Shown: positions 9,836 through 19,030 of the stretch, piece after piece
Layout: every line of letters begins with the position of its first letter
Numbering within the stretch: position 1 is the first letter of the stretch
Assembly: GCF_003144315.1 (NCBI RefSeq)
Contig: NZ_MPDK01000011.1
Location: 30,660 to 94,659 of the forward strand
Origin: Sulfoacidibacillus thermotolerans
GTDB taxonomy: Bacteria; Bacillota; Bacilli; Alicyclobacillales; SLC66
Length of the DNA: 64,000 nt
Reading direction: 5' to 3'
Position numbers and translations under genes: made by a program
The notes under the pieces: model-generated
Seen by the model: the letters and a program-made list of their open reading frames with translations, nothing else
Databases searched by the model: none
Told to the model about the DNA's origin: nothing

Positions 9836-11890
9836 TTAGACATGCGCAAAACCAAGTGCCGTAATGAGAAGATCAATAAGCTTAATGCCAATAAACGGGG
9901 CAATCACACCACCGACGCCGTACAACAACAAATTGCGCAATAGCAATGAGGTCGCACTCATGGGACGATATTGAACCCCTTTCATTGCTAGTGGAATTAG
10001 CATTGGGATAATGATGGCATTAAAGATCAACGCAGATAGAATTGCACTTTGTGGGCTCGTCAAACGCATCACATTTAACGCTTGTAGACTTGGAATCATT
10101 TTCACGAAAATGGCAGGTATAATCGCAAAATACTTTGCTACGTCATTTGCAATTGAAAATGTCGTAATTGCACCGCGCGTAATCAATAGCTGCTTGCCGA
10201 TCGAAACCACTTCAATCAGCTTTGTTGGATCAGAATCCAAGTCCACCATGTTTCCTGCTTCTTTCGCCGCCATTGTCCCAGAGTTCATCGCCAAACCAAC
10301 ATCAGCCTGCGCAAGCGCGGGTGCGTCATTGGTGCCGTCGCCAGACATCGCCACGAGCTTCCCTTGTTCTTGCTCAGCTTTAATCAGTCGCATCTTGTCT
10401 TCCGGTTTAGCCTCTGCAATAAAATCATCGACTCCCGCTTCCTTAGCAATTGTCGCAGCGGTTAGAGGATTATCCCCTGTACACATCACCGTTTTAATTC
10501 CCATTCGGCGCAATTTTTCAAAGCGTTCACGCATTCCTGGTTTTACGATATCTTTTAAATAGATCAGACCATATACTTCTGTACCGCGTAGAACAGCAAG
10601 CGGCGTGCCCCCCTCTTTTGCAATTCCTTCTGTCTTTTGCGCGAGATCACTAGGGACACTTTCTCCGTGTTCTTCGACATAGCGGCGAATGGCATCCACT
10701 GCCCCTTTGCGATAGATCGTCCCATCGGCTAAATTCAGTCCACTCATCCGAGTATCCGCGCTAAATTCTATATTTTCAGCGTCCGTATACGCCTCACGTG
10801 CGAATGAAACGCCACGTTCACGAGCTAAATCCACTACTGAGCGTCCCTCTGGCGTTTCATCAAACAGAGAAGAGATCACCGCAGACTCAATTAACTCTTT
10901 TTCTGTATGTCCCCCGACCGGAATAAATTCACTGGCTAATCGATTCCCAATTGTAATCGTTCCTGTTTTATCGAGGATGAGTGTATTGATATCGCCCGCT
11001 GCTTCCACCGCTTTCCCCGACTTAGCAATCACATTGAAACGGATCACACGATCCATACCTGCAATCCCAATTGCAGATAGCAAAGCTCCAATTGTCGTTG
11101 GAATGAGGCATACGAGTAATGCAATGAGCGTTGCAATGCCAATGCTCCCATGCACATACGTTGCCATCGGCTCCAACGTATCGACAACAATCCCAAAAAT
11201 AAGCGTAAGCCCCGCCAGAAGTACAGACAATGCCAGTTCATTTGGCGTTTTTTGTCTGCTTGCCCCTTCTACTAGGCGAATCATTTGGTCGAGAAACGAT
11301 TCGCCCGGGTCTACCTTCACCTGAATCATTAACTCATCGGACAATAGTTTTGTCCCACCTGTCACGGAACTAAAGTCTCCCCCTGCACCGCGAATCACAG
11401 GTGCTGACTCGCCAGTTATCGCGGATTCATCAACACTTCCAAGTCCCTCCAAAACCTCTCCGTCCGCAGGAATCATATCTCCAGCAATCACCCGTACGAT
11501 ATCGCCTTTGCGAAGTGTTGTTGCTGGAACCACTTCATACTCGCCCGACGATTTCCTTCGTTGCGCCGTCAAATCTGTCTTTGCCTTGCGCAGCGAATCC
11601 GCTTGCGCTTTGCCACGTCCTTCCGCTACTGCCTCAGCAAAATTGCCAAATAGAATCGTGATCAATAAAATGACTGCCACGAGCAGATCATATGTGCGCT
11701 GACCAGGATGGTGATAGCCGCCAAAGATCGTCGGATCTAGCGATAAAATACACGTAATAAGAAATCCAATTTCAACGACAAACATAACGGGATTGCGGAT
11801 CAGAATGCGTGGATCTAATTTCACAAACGCCTCTCTGATCGCATGTGACACGATCTCGCCTGTCAAAGTTTTTGCAGACTGCTTAGCCAT
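9836..11890 (-). CDS. kdpB: Potassium-transporting P-type ATPase subunit B
   Basis: 684 aa P-type ATPase. The phosphorylation motif [10 protein letters not shown], the actuator segment TGES and the hinge [16 protein letters not shown] are all present, so the enzyme looks catalytically intact. KdpB couples ATP hydrolysis to K+ entry via KdpA. AAAAGGAG precedes the ATG. It begins 18 bp after kdpA and ends 54 bp before the kdpC start. Confidence 0.97.
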   Translation of the reverse strand: MAKQSAKTLTGEIVSHAIREAFVKLDPRILIRNPVMFVVEIGFLITCILSLDPTIFGGYHHPGQRTYDLLVAVILLITILFGNFAEAVAEGRGKAQADSLRKAKTDLTAQRRKSSGEYEVVPATTLRKGDIVRVIAGDMIPADGEVLEGLGSVDESAITGESAPVIRGAGGDFSSVTGGTKLLSDELMIQVKVDPGESFLDQMIRLVEGASRQKTPNELALSVLLAGLTLIFGIVVDTLEPMATYVHGSIGIATLIALLVCLIPTTIGALLSAIGIAGMDRVIRFNVIAKSGKAVEAAGDINTLILDKTGTITIGNRLASEFIPVGGHTEKELIESAVISSLFDETPEGRSVVDLARERGVSFAREAYTDAENIEFSADTRMSGLNLADGTIYRKGAVDAIRRYVEEHGESVPSDLAQKTEGIAKEGGTPLAVLRGTEVYGLIYLKDIVKPGMRERFEKLRRMGIKTVMCTGDNPLTAATIAKEAGVDDFIAEAKPEDKMRLIKAEQEQGKLVAMSGDGTNDAPALAQADVGLAMNSGTMAAKEAGNMVDLDSDPTKLIEVVSIGKQLLITRGAITTFSIANDVAKYFAIIPAIFVKMIPSLQALNVMRLTSPQSAILSALIFNAIIIPMLIPLAMKGVQYRPMSATSLLLRNLLLYGVGGVIAPFIGIKLIDLLITALGFAHV

Positions 11891-11908
11891 TGCAACTTCT
11901 CCTTTTCC

Positions 11909-13621
11909 CTAATGACCGACTATATGGCTCATCATTTGCAACTGTTCTCCGATGGGTCCAATCGCCAAAGCCGGAAAAAAAGTAAGGGCCCCAACGATGA
12001 CAAACACCGCTACAAATACACTGCCAAATGCAAATGTGTCTGTTCGTAACGTTCCGCTCGTTTGTGGGATAATTGCTTTCTTCGCCAAGGAACCGGCAAT
12101 TGCAAACATCGCAATGATCGATACATAGCGACCAAGCAACATGACAATGCCAAGAGACAGATTGTAAAACACCGTGTTCCCGTTTAATCCTGCAAATGCA
12201 GACCCATTGTTTGCGGCAGCACTTGTAAAAGCATAAAGCACTTCTGTAAACCCATGTAATCCTGGATTTAACATCGATGAGGTGCCCGCTTTTGTAACGA
12301 CGGCGATTGCTGTCGGCACGAGGATCAAAAACGGATGCACAAGCATCGCAACAGTCGCCAATTTCATTTCACGCGCTTCGATTTTTTTCCCAAAGATCTC
12401 GGGAGTTCTCCCAACCATCAACCCTGAAAGAAATACAGTAATTAAAAGAAACATCAGGATGTTTAATAAACCTACTCCTTTGCCGCCAAAAATGAGATTA
12501 AACATCATAAACAACAAGGGGACAAGTTGACTTAATGGCATCAAACTATCGTGCATCGTATTCACCGCACCCGTCGTAAAGGCAGTCGTCATGGCAACAA
12601 AAGCGCTGCTAAGAGCGGGTCCAAACCGCCATTCTTTCCCTTCCATATTCGGGCCGCTCAAGCCAAGGGCTTGATGAACAAGTGGATTCCCACCAACTTC
12701 ATTGGCATAAACAATAAATGCACCTATGATAAGAAGAGCGGTCAACAGAACATAGAGCACAACTGCTTGGCGACGATTTGCGATAAATTTCCCAAATGTC
12801 GCAAGTAAAGCTGTCGGAATCAAACCCATCGCAATCATTTCAAGTACTGAAGTGAGCGCTGTAGGATCTTCAAAAGGATGCGCCGAATTGGCATTAAAAA
12901 AGCCACCACCATTTGTCCCTAGCTGCTTGATCGCTTCAAGTGATGCGACAGGACCCCGTGAGATCGTCTGCGTAGACCCTTGTAACGTATGAGCAATTTG
13001 CGCACCAAGTAGTGTCTGAGGTACCCCTAAGCCAACGAGTACAACAGCAAACACGACGGCAAGTGGCAACAAAACGCGCGTATGCACCTTAATTAAGTCC
13101 ACCCAAAAATTTCCCAAAGATTCCGACTTATGTGCGACCAGCCCTCGCAAAAAAGCAATAGCTGCCACAAATCCCGTTGCAGCAGACGTGAATTGTAAAT
13201 AGGTAATCGCGAGCATCTGTCCGAGATAAGACATAGATTGTTCGCCTGCATAATTTTGCCAATTTGTATTTGTGATAAAACTCGCTGCTGTATTAAACGC
13301 CAAATCCCAACTCATCCCTGGAATGTGATCTGGATTAAACGGCAAGATGCCTTGTAAACGAAAAATCAGGTAAGCAAAGATCATCATCATGAAATTGACA
13401 AGCATCAGCGCGCGCAGATACGCTTTCCAATCCATTTGCACGGAGGGATTTACCCCCACCAACCGATAGAGAAGTCGCTCAAACGGAGCAAAAACCGCTT
13501 CAAATCTGCTGTGTCCACCCGTAAATACACGATATAAATAGCCCCCAAACGGAATTCCCAGTCCTAGAATGATTGCAATAATCGCCAAAATCCCGATCGA
13601 ACCGGCTACAGTAAACCTCAT
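11909..13621 (-). CDS. kdpA: Potassium-transporting ATPase subunit A (K+ channel-like)
   Basis: 570 aa, about ten membrane spans, with the four pore-like loops of the K+ transporter superfamily. Visible family segments are TNTNWQNYAGE, GTNGGGFFNANSAHPFE, FTTGAVNTMHDS and the AAANNGSAFAG loop. KdpA selects and passes K+ in the high-affinity KdpFABC complex. Preceded by the 25-aa kdpF, 22 bp upstream. Confidence 0.97.
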   Translation of the reverse strand: MRFTVAGSIGILAIIAIILGLGIPFGGYLYRVFTGGHSRFEAVFAPFERLLYRLVGVNPSVQMDWKAYLRALMLVNFMMMIFAYLIFRLQGILPFNPDHIPGMSWDLAFNTAASFITNTNWQNYAGEQSMSYLGQMLAITYLQFTSAATGFVAAIAFLRGLVAHKSESLGNFWVDLIKVHTRVLLPLAVVFAVVLVGLGVPQTLLGAQIAHTLQGSTQTISRGPVASLEAIKQLGTNGGGFFNANSAHPFEDPTALTSVLEMIAMGLIPTALLATFGKFIANRRQAVVLYVLLTALLIIGAFIVYANEVGGNPLVHQALGLSGPNMEGKEWRFGPALSSAFVAMTTAFTTGAVNTMHDSLMPLSQLVPLLFMMFNLIFGGKGVGLLNILMFLLITVFLSGLMVGRTPEIFGKKIEAREMKLATVAMLVHPFLILVPTAIAVVTKAGTSSMLNPGLHGFTEVLYAFTSAAANNGSAFAGLNGNTVFYNLSLGIVMLLGRYVSIIAMFAIAGSLAKKAIIPQTSGTLRTDTFAFGSVFVAVFVIVGALTFFPALAIGPIGEQLQMMSHIVGH

Positions 13622-13643
13622 TCACTCCTAACAAAACCTCATT

Positions 13644-13721
13644 CTAAAATTGTTCAGGATGGAAAATGACATAGGTCAAATAGCCCATCACGCCCACAGA
13701 AAGGACCAGCAATACCCACAT
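13644..13721 (-). CDS. kdpF: KdpF small subunit (25 aa)
   Basis: ATG 13721 follows GGGGG at a normal distance; the 25-aa product is one hydrophobic helix (VLLVLSVGVMGYLTYVIF) ending HPEQF. The C-terminal PE-x-F ending matches KdpF peptides of other bacteria. It lies exactly where kdpF belongs, directly before kdpA. KdpF stabilises the complex in the membrane. Confidence 0.85.
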   Translation of the reverse strand: MWVLLVLSVGVMGYLTYVIFHPEQF

Positions 13722-13732
13722 TGAAATTCCCC

Positions 13733-13816
13733 CTAAACCTTATCAAATACCCGAAAAATCACGTAAAATAGGCCAAATATCAAAAAAAACAATAAAAAAG
13801 AGAAGATATCCCCCAT
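13733..13816 (-). CDS. 27-aa single-span peptide preceding kdpF
   Basis: ATG 13816 has a G-rich site (GGGGG) seven bases upstream; the frame encodes one very hydrophobic helix (FSFLLFFLIFGLFYVIF) with a charged RVFDKV tail and stops 11 bp before kdpF, so the kdpF ribosome site overlaps its end. Unlike KdpF it lacks the PE ending. No family recognised; position and translational coupling suggest an additional Kdp-associated or leader peptide. Confidence 0.45.
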   Translation of the reverse strand: MGDIFSFLLFFLIFGLFYVIFRVFDKV

Positions 13817-13842
13817 CTCACAGCCCCCATTTCCTTTTTCTA

Positions 13843-14043
13843 CTATGAGTTAGGTCCTTGAGAATTATGCGCCAAAGACCTATTTTCGTAGACCCACACG
13901 TAATGACGATTCCGATTGTACTGCCTCCTCACATAAAAAAGGCGGTCGATAATCAACGCACCCATGTAAAAAGAATATAAAAATAGCCATTTGCTACATC
14001 GCAAACGGCCGAATCTGCTTATGCCTATTTCGTCTCTATCCAT
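13843..14043 (-). CDS. Uncertain 66-aa ORF between kdpE and the kdp transport genes
   Basis: ATG 14043 lies three bases after the kdpE stop, and the product contains one possible span (WLFLYSFYMGALIIDRLF) between basic segments. No Shine-Dalgarno site is evident and no family is recognised. The region probably also holds the promoter for kdpFABC, so this frame may be fortuitous. Confidence 0.2.
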   Translation of the reverse strand: MDRDEIGISRFGRLRCSKWLFLYSFYMGALIIDRLFYVRRQYNRNRHYVWVYENRSLAHNSQGPNS

Positions 14044-14046
14044 AAA

Positions 14047-14733
14047 TCATTGAAAGTCTTTGAACCGATAGCCGATCCCAGGTTCCGTAAGAATCAGCGT
14101 CGGCCTCGTGGGATCATCCTCCAATTTTTTGCGCAAATGCCCGATATAGACTCGCAGATAATGTGCGGTCGCCTCTGAATTCTGCTCTCCCCACACTTCT
14201 TTTACAAGTTGATGATGGGTTAATACTCGACCTGCGTGCAATACGAGCGTCTTTAATAAATCGTACTCGATCGGTGTGAGACGAACCAATTGCCCTTGTT
14301 TCTCTACCACTCGACGCGCCAAATCCATCTGCACATCGCCAATCTGCAAGACTGGCTCCGTGAGCGCGTGTGCGGCATGTCGCAAGGCTACCCGAATTCG
14401 CGCGACCAGTTCCCCCATCGCAAACGGCTTTGTCATATAATCGTCAGCCCCAGAATCGAGAATGGTCACAGTCTCAGACTCTTTGTCACGAACTGTAAGT
14501 ACAATGACAGGAAGTTGCGACCACTCACGGATTTGCCGTAATACCTCAGCGCCATCCAAATCGGGCAATCCAAGGTCAAGTACTGCTAAATCTGGCCGCT
14601 CCATCGCCACAGAAACAAGTCCATCCGCCCCCGTTCCTGCTTCGATTACAGTGAATCCATGAGCTTGTAAGGTGACTTTTAGTAATTTTCGAATCTGCAG
14701 TTCATCGTCAATCACTAAGATTTTTGCGCCCAT
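14047..14733 (-). CDS. kdpE: KdpE response regulator
   Basis: 228 aa from ATG 14733, which is preceded by AGGAGGAG; a longer upstream frame merely shadows the kinase gene. Receiver domain with VIDDE near the N-terminus and the phospho-acceptor aspartate in LAVLDLGLPDLDG, then an OmpR-type winged helix (LTPIEYDLLKTLVLHAG, HYLRVYIGHLRKKLE). It overlaps the kinase gene end by 26 bp, indicating translational coupling. KdpE activates kdp transcription in known systems. Confidence 0.93.
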   Translation of the reverse strand: MGAKILVIDDELQIRKLLKVTLQAHGFTVIEAGTGADGLVSVAMERPDLAVLDLGLPDLDGAEVLRQIREWSQLPVIVLTVRDKESETVTILDSGADDYMTKPFAMGELVARIRVALRHAAHALTEPVLQIGDVQMDLARRVVEKQGQLVRLTPIEYDLLKTLVLHAGRVLTHHQLVKEVWGEQNSEATAHYLRVYIGHLRKKLEDDPTRPTLILTEPGIGYRFKDFQ

Positions 14734-16318
14734 CCCCGCTCTCCTCCTGGCTTTCGGCAATCGGCAACTGAATGACCATACGGATACCCGTTGGCACTTT
14801 ACGCCTAGCGAAGATCTGCCCACCATGTGCCTCGACAATTCCTTTGCAGATCGCGAGACCGAGTCCAGTGCCAGGAATTCGTTTTGCTGACTCCGCACGG
14901 TAAAACTTATCGAATATTTTCTCCTCTTCACCCTCTGGAATGCCGATTCCTTCATCTTCAACAATTATGACAGCAACCCCATCTTGCTCTCTCACCTGGA
15001 TGTCAATCTGACTGCCATCGAATGAATACTTTACCGCGTTACTCAAGATATTGACAAGCACTTGTTCGATCAATACGTCATCGACATAAAAAGGAGGCAG
15101 CTCTGCAGGCATCTGGATCTGCACCTTTCGTCGCAAAAGCGGATCTTGCAACTGGCGCAAAACTACGCCAAGCATATCAGCTACATCACATAAACGCCGT
15201 CGTAATGTCAACATACCACTTTCCAAGCGGACCATGCCTAACAAGTTGGTCACTAATCGATTCATGCGCATCGCACTATCGCGGATTGTAAACAGTAAAT
15301 CGCGCTGGTCCTCTGGACTAAGTACCTCTGCATGTTCGATCATTCCCGTTACAGAACCGATAATGCCAGCAAGCGGCGTGCGTAACTCATGTGAAATCGA
15401 ATCGAGCAACGCCGTGCGCAATCGTTCAGATTCTGCAGATAGACGCGCAATCCGCGCCTCCCGCTCTAATTGAATACGTGCAACTGAGACGGTCGCCAAT
15501 CCGACAAACGCTTCGACCAAGTGCTGTCTCACCCCAATCCCTTCATGAAGATCTGAGGTTGCACCAATGACCAAAACACCTCGGACAACTTCCTCCGTCT
15601 TCAGAAGAAAATAGCGTGCAGCTTCGCGAGAAAAATTTTCTGTTCCCAGTCCAGCCGATTTGCCATTTTGAAGTACATAGAGACAAGCATCAACACACAA
15701 ATCACTCTCAGCTAATGCACAACGTTCGACCCCTACATCATGCAACGGTTCCATGAAATCCTTTTTCACACATCCATAGGCATCTCCCTTAGGAAGCACA
15801 ATCCACACAGGTGCATGGAATGTATCTGCGACATGCGAGACAATTGCTGTAGCCATGTCATCAAGATCATCGAGAGCCGTCATACGTTTGCTTAACTGGT
15901 ATAAAGAAGCCGTGTCTGCTTCGCGCTGCTGAGATTCATACACCTGCTGACGCAGACGAAAGGCGAGTGTCGCTGTAAGAATCGCCACGACTAAAAACAC
16001 AGCAAAAGAAATCAAGTAACGCAAATCACTTACAGAAAAACTGAAAATAGGCGGGACAAAAAAATAGTCAAATGCAACCACACCCACAGCAGCTGCATAG
16101 ATGGAAGGCCCAACCCCCCATCTCGTCGCGCTAAAAAGGACCGGAAGTAAGAATAACAGTGCAATGTTTGCCAGTTGAAATGAGAGACCCACTTTCAACA
16201 AAGCCAATGTCAGCAGTCCGATCGCGACGGTGACCAGTAAATAAGGCCACACTCCTTGGTTTAAACGTTCGCTTTTTTTGCGACGAACCTCCACCTTTGT
16301 TCCCTCAAATCTTTCCAC
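14708..16318 (-). CDS. kdpD: KdpD-type histidine kinase lacking the N-terminal KdpD/Usp module
   Basis: 536 aa. Order: a four-span DUF4118 membrane region (about residues 25-115), a GAF-like domain, HisKA with phospho-histidine in SISHELRTPLAG near residue 310, then ATPase_c with N box NILSNAVKYS and G boxes EDEGIGIPE and GTGLGLAICKG. Canonical KdpD is about 900 aa and carries an N-terminal P-loop plus Usp module; that part is absent here and occurs duplicated as a separate gene at 6858-9188. GTG start; an internal GTG (16294) behind GAGGG is an alternative. Begins 20 bp after proA, so likely in the same transcript. Confidence 0.88.
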   Translation of the reverse strand: MERFEGTKVEVRRKKSERLNQGVWPYLLVTVAIGLLTLALLKVGLSFQLANIALLFLLPVLFSATRWGVGPSIYAAAVGVVAFDYFFVPPIFSFSVSDLRYLISFAVFLVVAILTATLAFRLRQQVYESQQREADTASLYQLSKRMTALDDLDDMATAIVSHVADTFHAPVWIVLPKGDAYGCVKKDFMEPLHDVGVERCALAESDLCVDACLYVLQNGKSAGLGTENFSREAARYFLLKTEEVVRGVLVIGATSDLHEGIGVRQHLVEAFVGLATVSVARIQLEREARIARLSAESERLRTALLDSISHELRTPLAGIIGSVTGMIEHAEVLSPEDQRDLLFTIRDSAMRMNRLVTNLLGMVRLESGMLTLRRRLCDVADMLGVVLRQLQDPLLRRKVQIQMPAELPPFYVDDVLIEQVLVNILSNAVKYSFDGSQIDIQVREQDGVAVIIVEDEGIGIPEGEEEKIFDKFYRAESAKRIPGTGLGLAICKGIVEAHGGQIFARRKVPTGIRMVIQLPIAESQEESGDGRKNLSD

Positions 16319-16338
16319 TCAATTTCCTATTCCCGAAT

Positions 16339-17619
16339 TTATGTGCGCGTCTGCCCCGTCCCCCGCACTCGATATTTATAACTCGTCAATTCGCGCAATC
16401 CCATCGGTCCACGCGCGTGTAATTTTTGCGTGGAAATTCCAATTTCCGCTCCAAAGCCAAATTCAAATCCGTCAGTAAACCGCGTTGAGGCATTATGATA
16501 GACTGCCGCTGCATCGACACGACGCAAAAACTCCTCTGCGGTTGCAAGATCCTCTGTCACAATCGCCTCAGAATGACCGGTTCCATATCGTCCGATGTGA
16601 TCAATGGCCTCATCTAATGAGGATACAACCTTTACTGCAAGAATGAGCCCAAGAAATTCAGTCGCATAATCTTCTTCAACTGCTCGCTGTAAAAGAGCAA
16701 GCGTACGTTCTTCATTGTGAGAAAGCGCTGAGTGATTTTGCAGAACAAAAAAAGAAGGTTCATCAAGTCGCAGTTCCACGCCAGACGCAATCATGCGACG
16801 AGCTATCAAGGGTAAGAAATCCTGCGCAATCGCTTCATGGATAAGCAACGTTTCCGCCGCGTTACATACAGAAGGTCGCTGTGTCTTTGCATTCAAGGTA
16901 ATCTCTACAGCCATATCTAACTTCGCGTTTGCATCGACATAGACATGACAATTGCCCACACCCGTCTCAATCACTGGCACAGTTGCATGTTCAACCACAT
17001 GACGGATTAACCCGGCCCCACCCCTTGGAATCACAAGATCAACCATGCCCCGCGCACGAATCAATGCGTCAACCGAGCGCCGATCCGTATCTGTCACCAT
17101 CATCACAAGGTCACTCGGCAACCCAACCTCTTCAAGTGCCCTGCGCAATGCCCCCGTAAGTGCAGCGTTCGTTTCATACGCCTCTTTCCCACCGCGCAAC
17201 ACGACAACATTTCCCGTCTTCAGTGTTAATGCCGCTGTATCCACGGTCACATTCGGACGAGCCTCATAAATGACGCCTACCACACCAAAGGGAACCCGCA
17301 CTTGTTCGATCAGTAACCCATTTGGACGTGTCCACGATGCCATCACTTCCCCGATCGGATCATCGAGGGCAATAACTGCATGCAATCCTTGCACCATCGC
17401 CAAAATACGTTGTTCATCCAAAGCAAGTCGATCTAGCCGCGCTTGCGTCTCAAATGCCTCCTGTGCACGGGTCAGATCCTTTTTATTTGCCGTTAAGATT
17501 TCATCTGTCGCACGTAAAATGTGCTCTCCCATCACTGCAAGAGCTTGATCCTTTTGCTCACGAGTTAACATATTGGCCGCTTTTGCCGCCTCACGGGCTC
17601 GTAAGAGTTCTTTTTCCAC
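16339..17619 (-). CDS. proA: Gamma-glutamyl phosphate reductase
   Basis: About 426 aa from GTG 17619 (GGGGAG eight bases upstream; GTG 17628 is an alternative). ProA reduces glutamyl-5-phosphate to glutamate semialdehyde in proline synthesis. Aldehyde-dehydrogenase-like segments are clear: VIYEARPNVTVDTAAL, the Rossmann region GNVVVLRGGKEA, the catalytic cysteine in RPSVCNAAETLLIH, and TRFTDGFEFGFGAEIGIST. Directly downstream of proB (22 bp) and directly upstream of the kdpDE genes. Confidence 0.96.
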   Translation of the reverse strand: MEKELLRAREAAKAANMLTREQKDQALAVMGEHILRATDEILTANKKDLTRAQEAFETQARLDRLALDEQRILAMVQGLHAVIALDDPIGEVMASWTRPNGLLIEQVRVPFGVVGVIYEARPNVTVDTAALTLKTGNVVVLRGGKEAYETNAALTGALRRALEEVGLPSDLVMMVTDTDRRSVDALIRARGMVDLVIPRGGAGLIRHVVEHATVPVIETGVGNCHVYVDANAKLDMAVEITLNAKTQRPSVCNAAETLLIHEAIAQDFLPLIARRMIASGVELRLDEPSFFVLQNHSALSHNEERTLALLQRAVEEDYATEFLGLILAVKVVSSLDEAIDHIGRYGTGHSEAIVTEDLATAEEFLRRVDAAAVYHNASTRFTDGFEFGFGAEIGISTQKLHARGPMGLRELTSYKYRVRGTGQTRT

Positions 17620-17641
17620 TATGCTCACTCCCCAAGTGATC

Positions 17642-18739
17642 TCACAAAAGCAGTGCGAGGTCATTGCGATGCACAACTTCCGGCAGACCGTGTAATTGAC
17701 CTTTCAGCGACTTGTTTTTAATGAAATATTCTAAATCACGTGCAGAAAACGACACGATGCCTTTTGCGATGGCTCTCCCTTCAGGGTCGATTAACTCTAC
17801 AATCGCTCCTTCGTCAAATCGCCCCTCCACCCGCTCAATACCCGGTAGCAATAAACTGCCACCTGTCGTTCGCACAGCACGCGCCGCGCCAGCATCAATG
17901 TACAGCCGACCCACGCTGCGCGAACCGTGAACAAGCCAAGACTTTCGCGCATTCCAATGACTCTTCTCCGGAAGAAAGCGTGTGCCAAGCCTTTCCCCTC
18001 TTAGCAATCGCATCAGCACATTAGGCTCAGAAGCCGCTGCAATCACCACTTCAATCCCCGAATGGATTGCCATTTCTGCCGCGCGGATTTTTGTGTGCAT
18101 GCCGCCAGTCCCAACTGACGACCCGACCCCACCTGCAAGCTCACGAATTGAACTGTCGATTTTCTCAACTTCTTCGATCCGTTTGGCATCTGGCACAACT
18201 CTTGGATCCTCTGTATAGAGTCCATCAATATCCGTTAGTAAGATCAGATGCTGCGCACATATCAAAATGGCAACTAACGCCGCGAGCGAATCATTATCTC
18301 CAAAGCGAATTTCATTCACTGCAACCGTATCATTTTCATTGACAATCGGTAAAACGCCCGCCTCAAGCAACGTCTCCAAGGTATTTCGAATGTTCACAAA
18401 GCGACGCCGATTCTCCATGTCTGAACGCGTCAGCAAAATCTGTGCAACCACACGATTTAAGGACATAAACTCACGTTGGTATAAATCGATTAAGAGACTC
18501 TGTCCAACCGCAGAAGCCGCCTGTTTCTCAGGTACCGTGCGCGCTGATCGCCATCCTAACCGTCCCCGGCCTGCAGCGATCGCTCCAGATGAGACTAAAA
18601 TCACCTCATAAGCAGGATCCTTTAAGACTGGCGCTAGTCGTTCAACAATCCCATGCACTTTTTGCGAAGACAACAGACCCGTAGTAGGATCTGTCAAACT
18701 GCTCGAACCCACCTTGACCACTATCCGTAAACGTTGCAC
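17642..18739 (-). CDS. proB: Glutamate 5-kinase with PUA domain
   Basis: 365 aa from GTG 18739, which has AGGTGA just upstream. The amino-acid kinase domain starts IVVKVGSSSLTDP and contains LVSSGAIAAGR, NENDTVAV and FGDNDSLAALVA (substrate and ATP sites); the C-terminal third (from about residue 275) is a PUA domain. It phosphorylates glutamate in the first proline step and is usually feedback-inhibited by proline. I looked for a T-box, as precedes proBA in Bacillus, and saw none. Confidence 0.96.
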   Translation of the reverse strand: MQRLRIVVKVGSSSLTDPTTGLLSSQKVHGIVERLAPVLKDPAYEVILVSSGAIAAGRGRLGWRSARTVPEKQAASAVGQSLLIDLYQREFMSLNRVVAQILLTRSDMENRRRFVNIRNTLETLLEAGVLPIVNENDTVAVNEIRFGDNDSLAALVAILICAQHLILLTDIDGLYTEDPRVVPDAKRIEEVEKIDSSIRELAGGVGSSVGTGGMHTKIRAAEMAIHSGIEVVIAAASEPNVLMRLLRGERLGTRFLPEKSHWNARKSWLVHGSRSVGRLYIDAGAARAVRTTGGSLLLPGIERVEGRFDEGAIVELIDPEGRAIAKGIVSFSARDLEYFIKNKSLKGQLHGLPEVVHRNDLALLL

Positions 18740-19030
18740 ACTCTCACCTCGTACATGAATAACAGTATACACCGTAACCCTTCTTGTAGGAATTCTCTTG
18801 AATATAGTTGGAATTCGATTGATGGCATAACCTCATTTGAATAGGAAGCATGGACTTGAAATCATCACGTTGTTTTCTGCTCGGTTGCTATTTCAAATGC
18901 TGATCCCCCATCACCTCAACACCCCCACCAATGAATAGGTAATTATTGGATGGAGAGACTAAGGGTACACAATTGTTGAACAGGGCGTCATCAGAATCAA
19001 TCCATATTTCGAGCGAGGATCAGATAGCGG

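Noticed and set aside
18740..19030. T-box or other leader for proBA, and sigma-G promoter for ger
   Set aside because: No T-box sequence, specifier hairpin or antiterminator was found; GAACA and CATATTT before the ger gene are spaced by 20 bases, too long for sigma-G.
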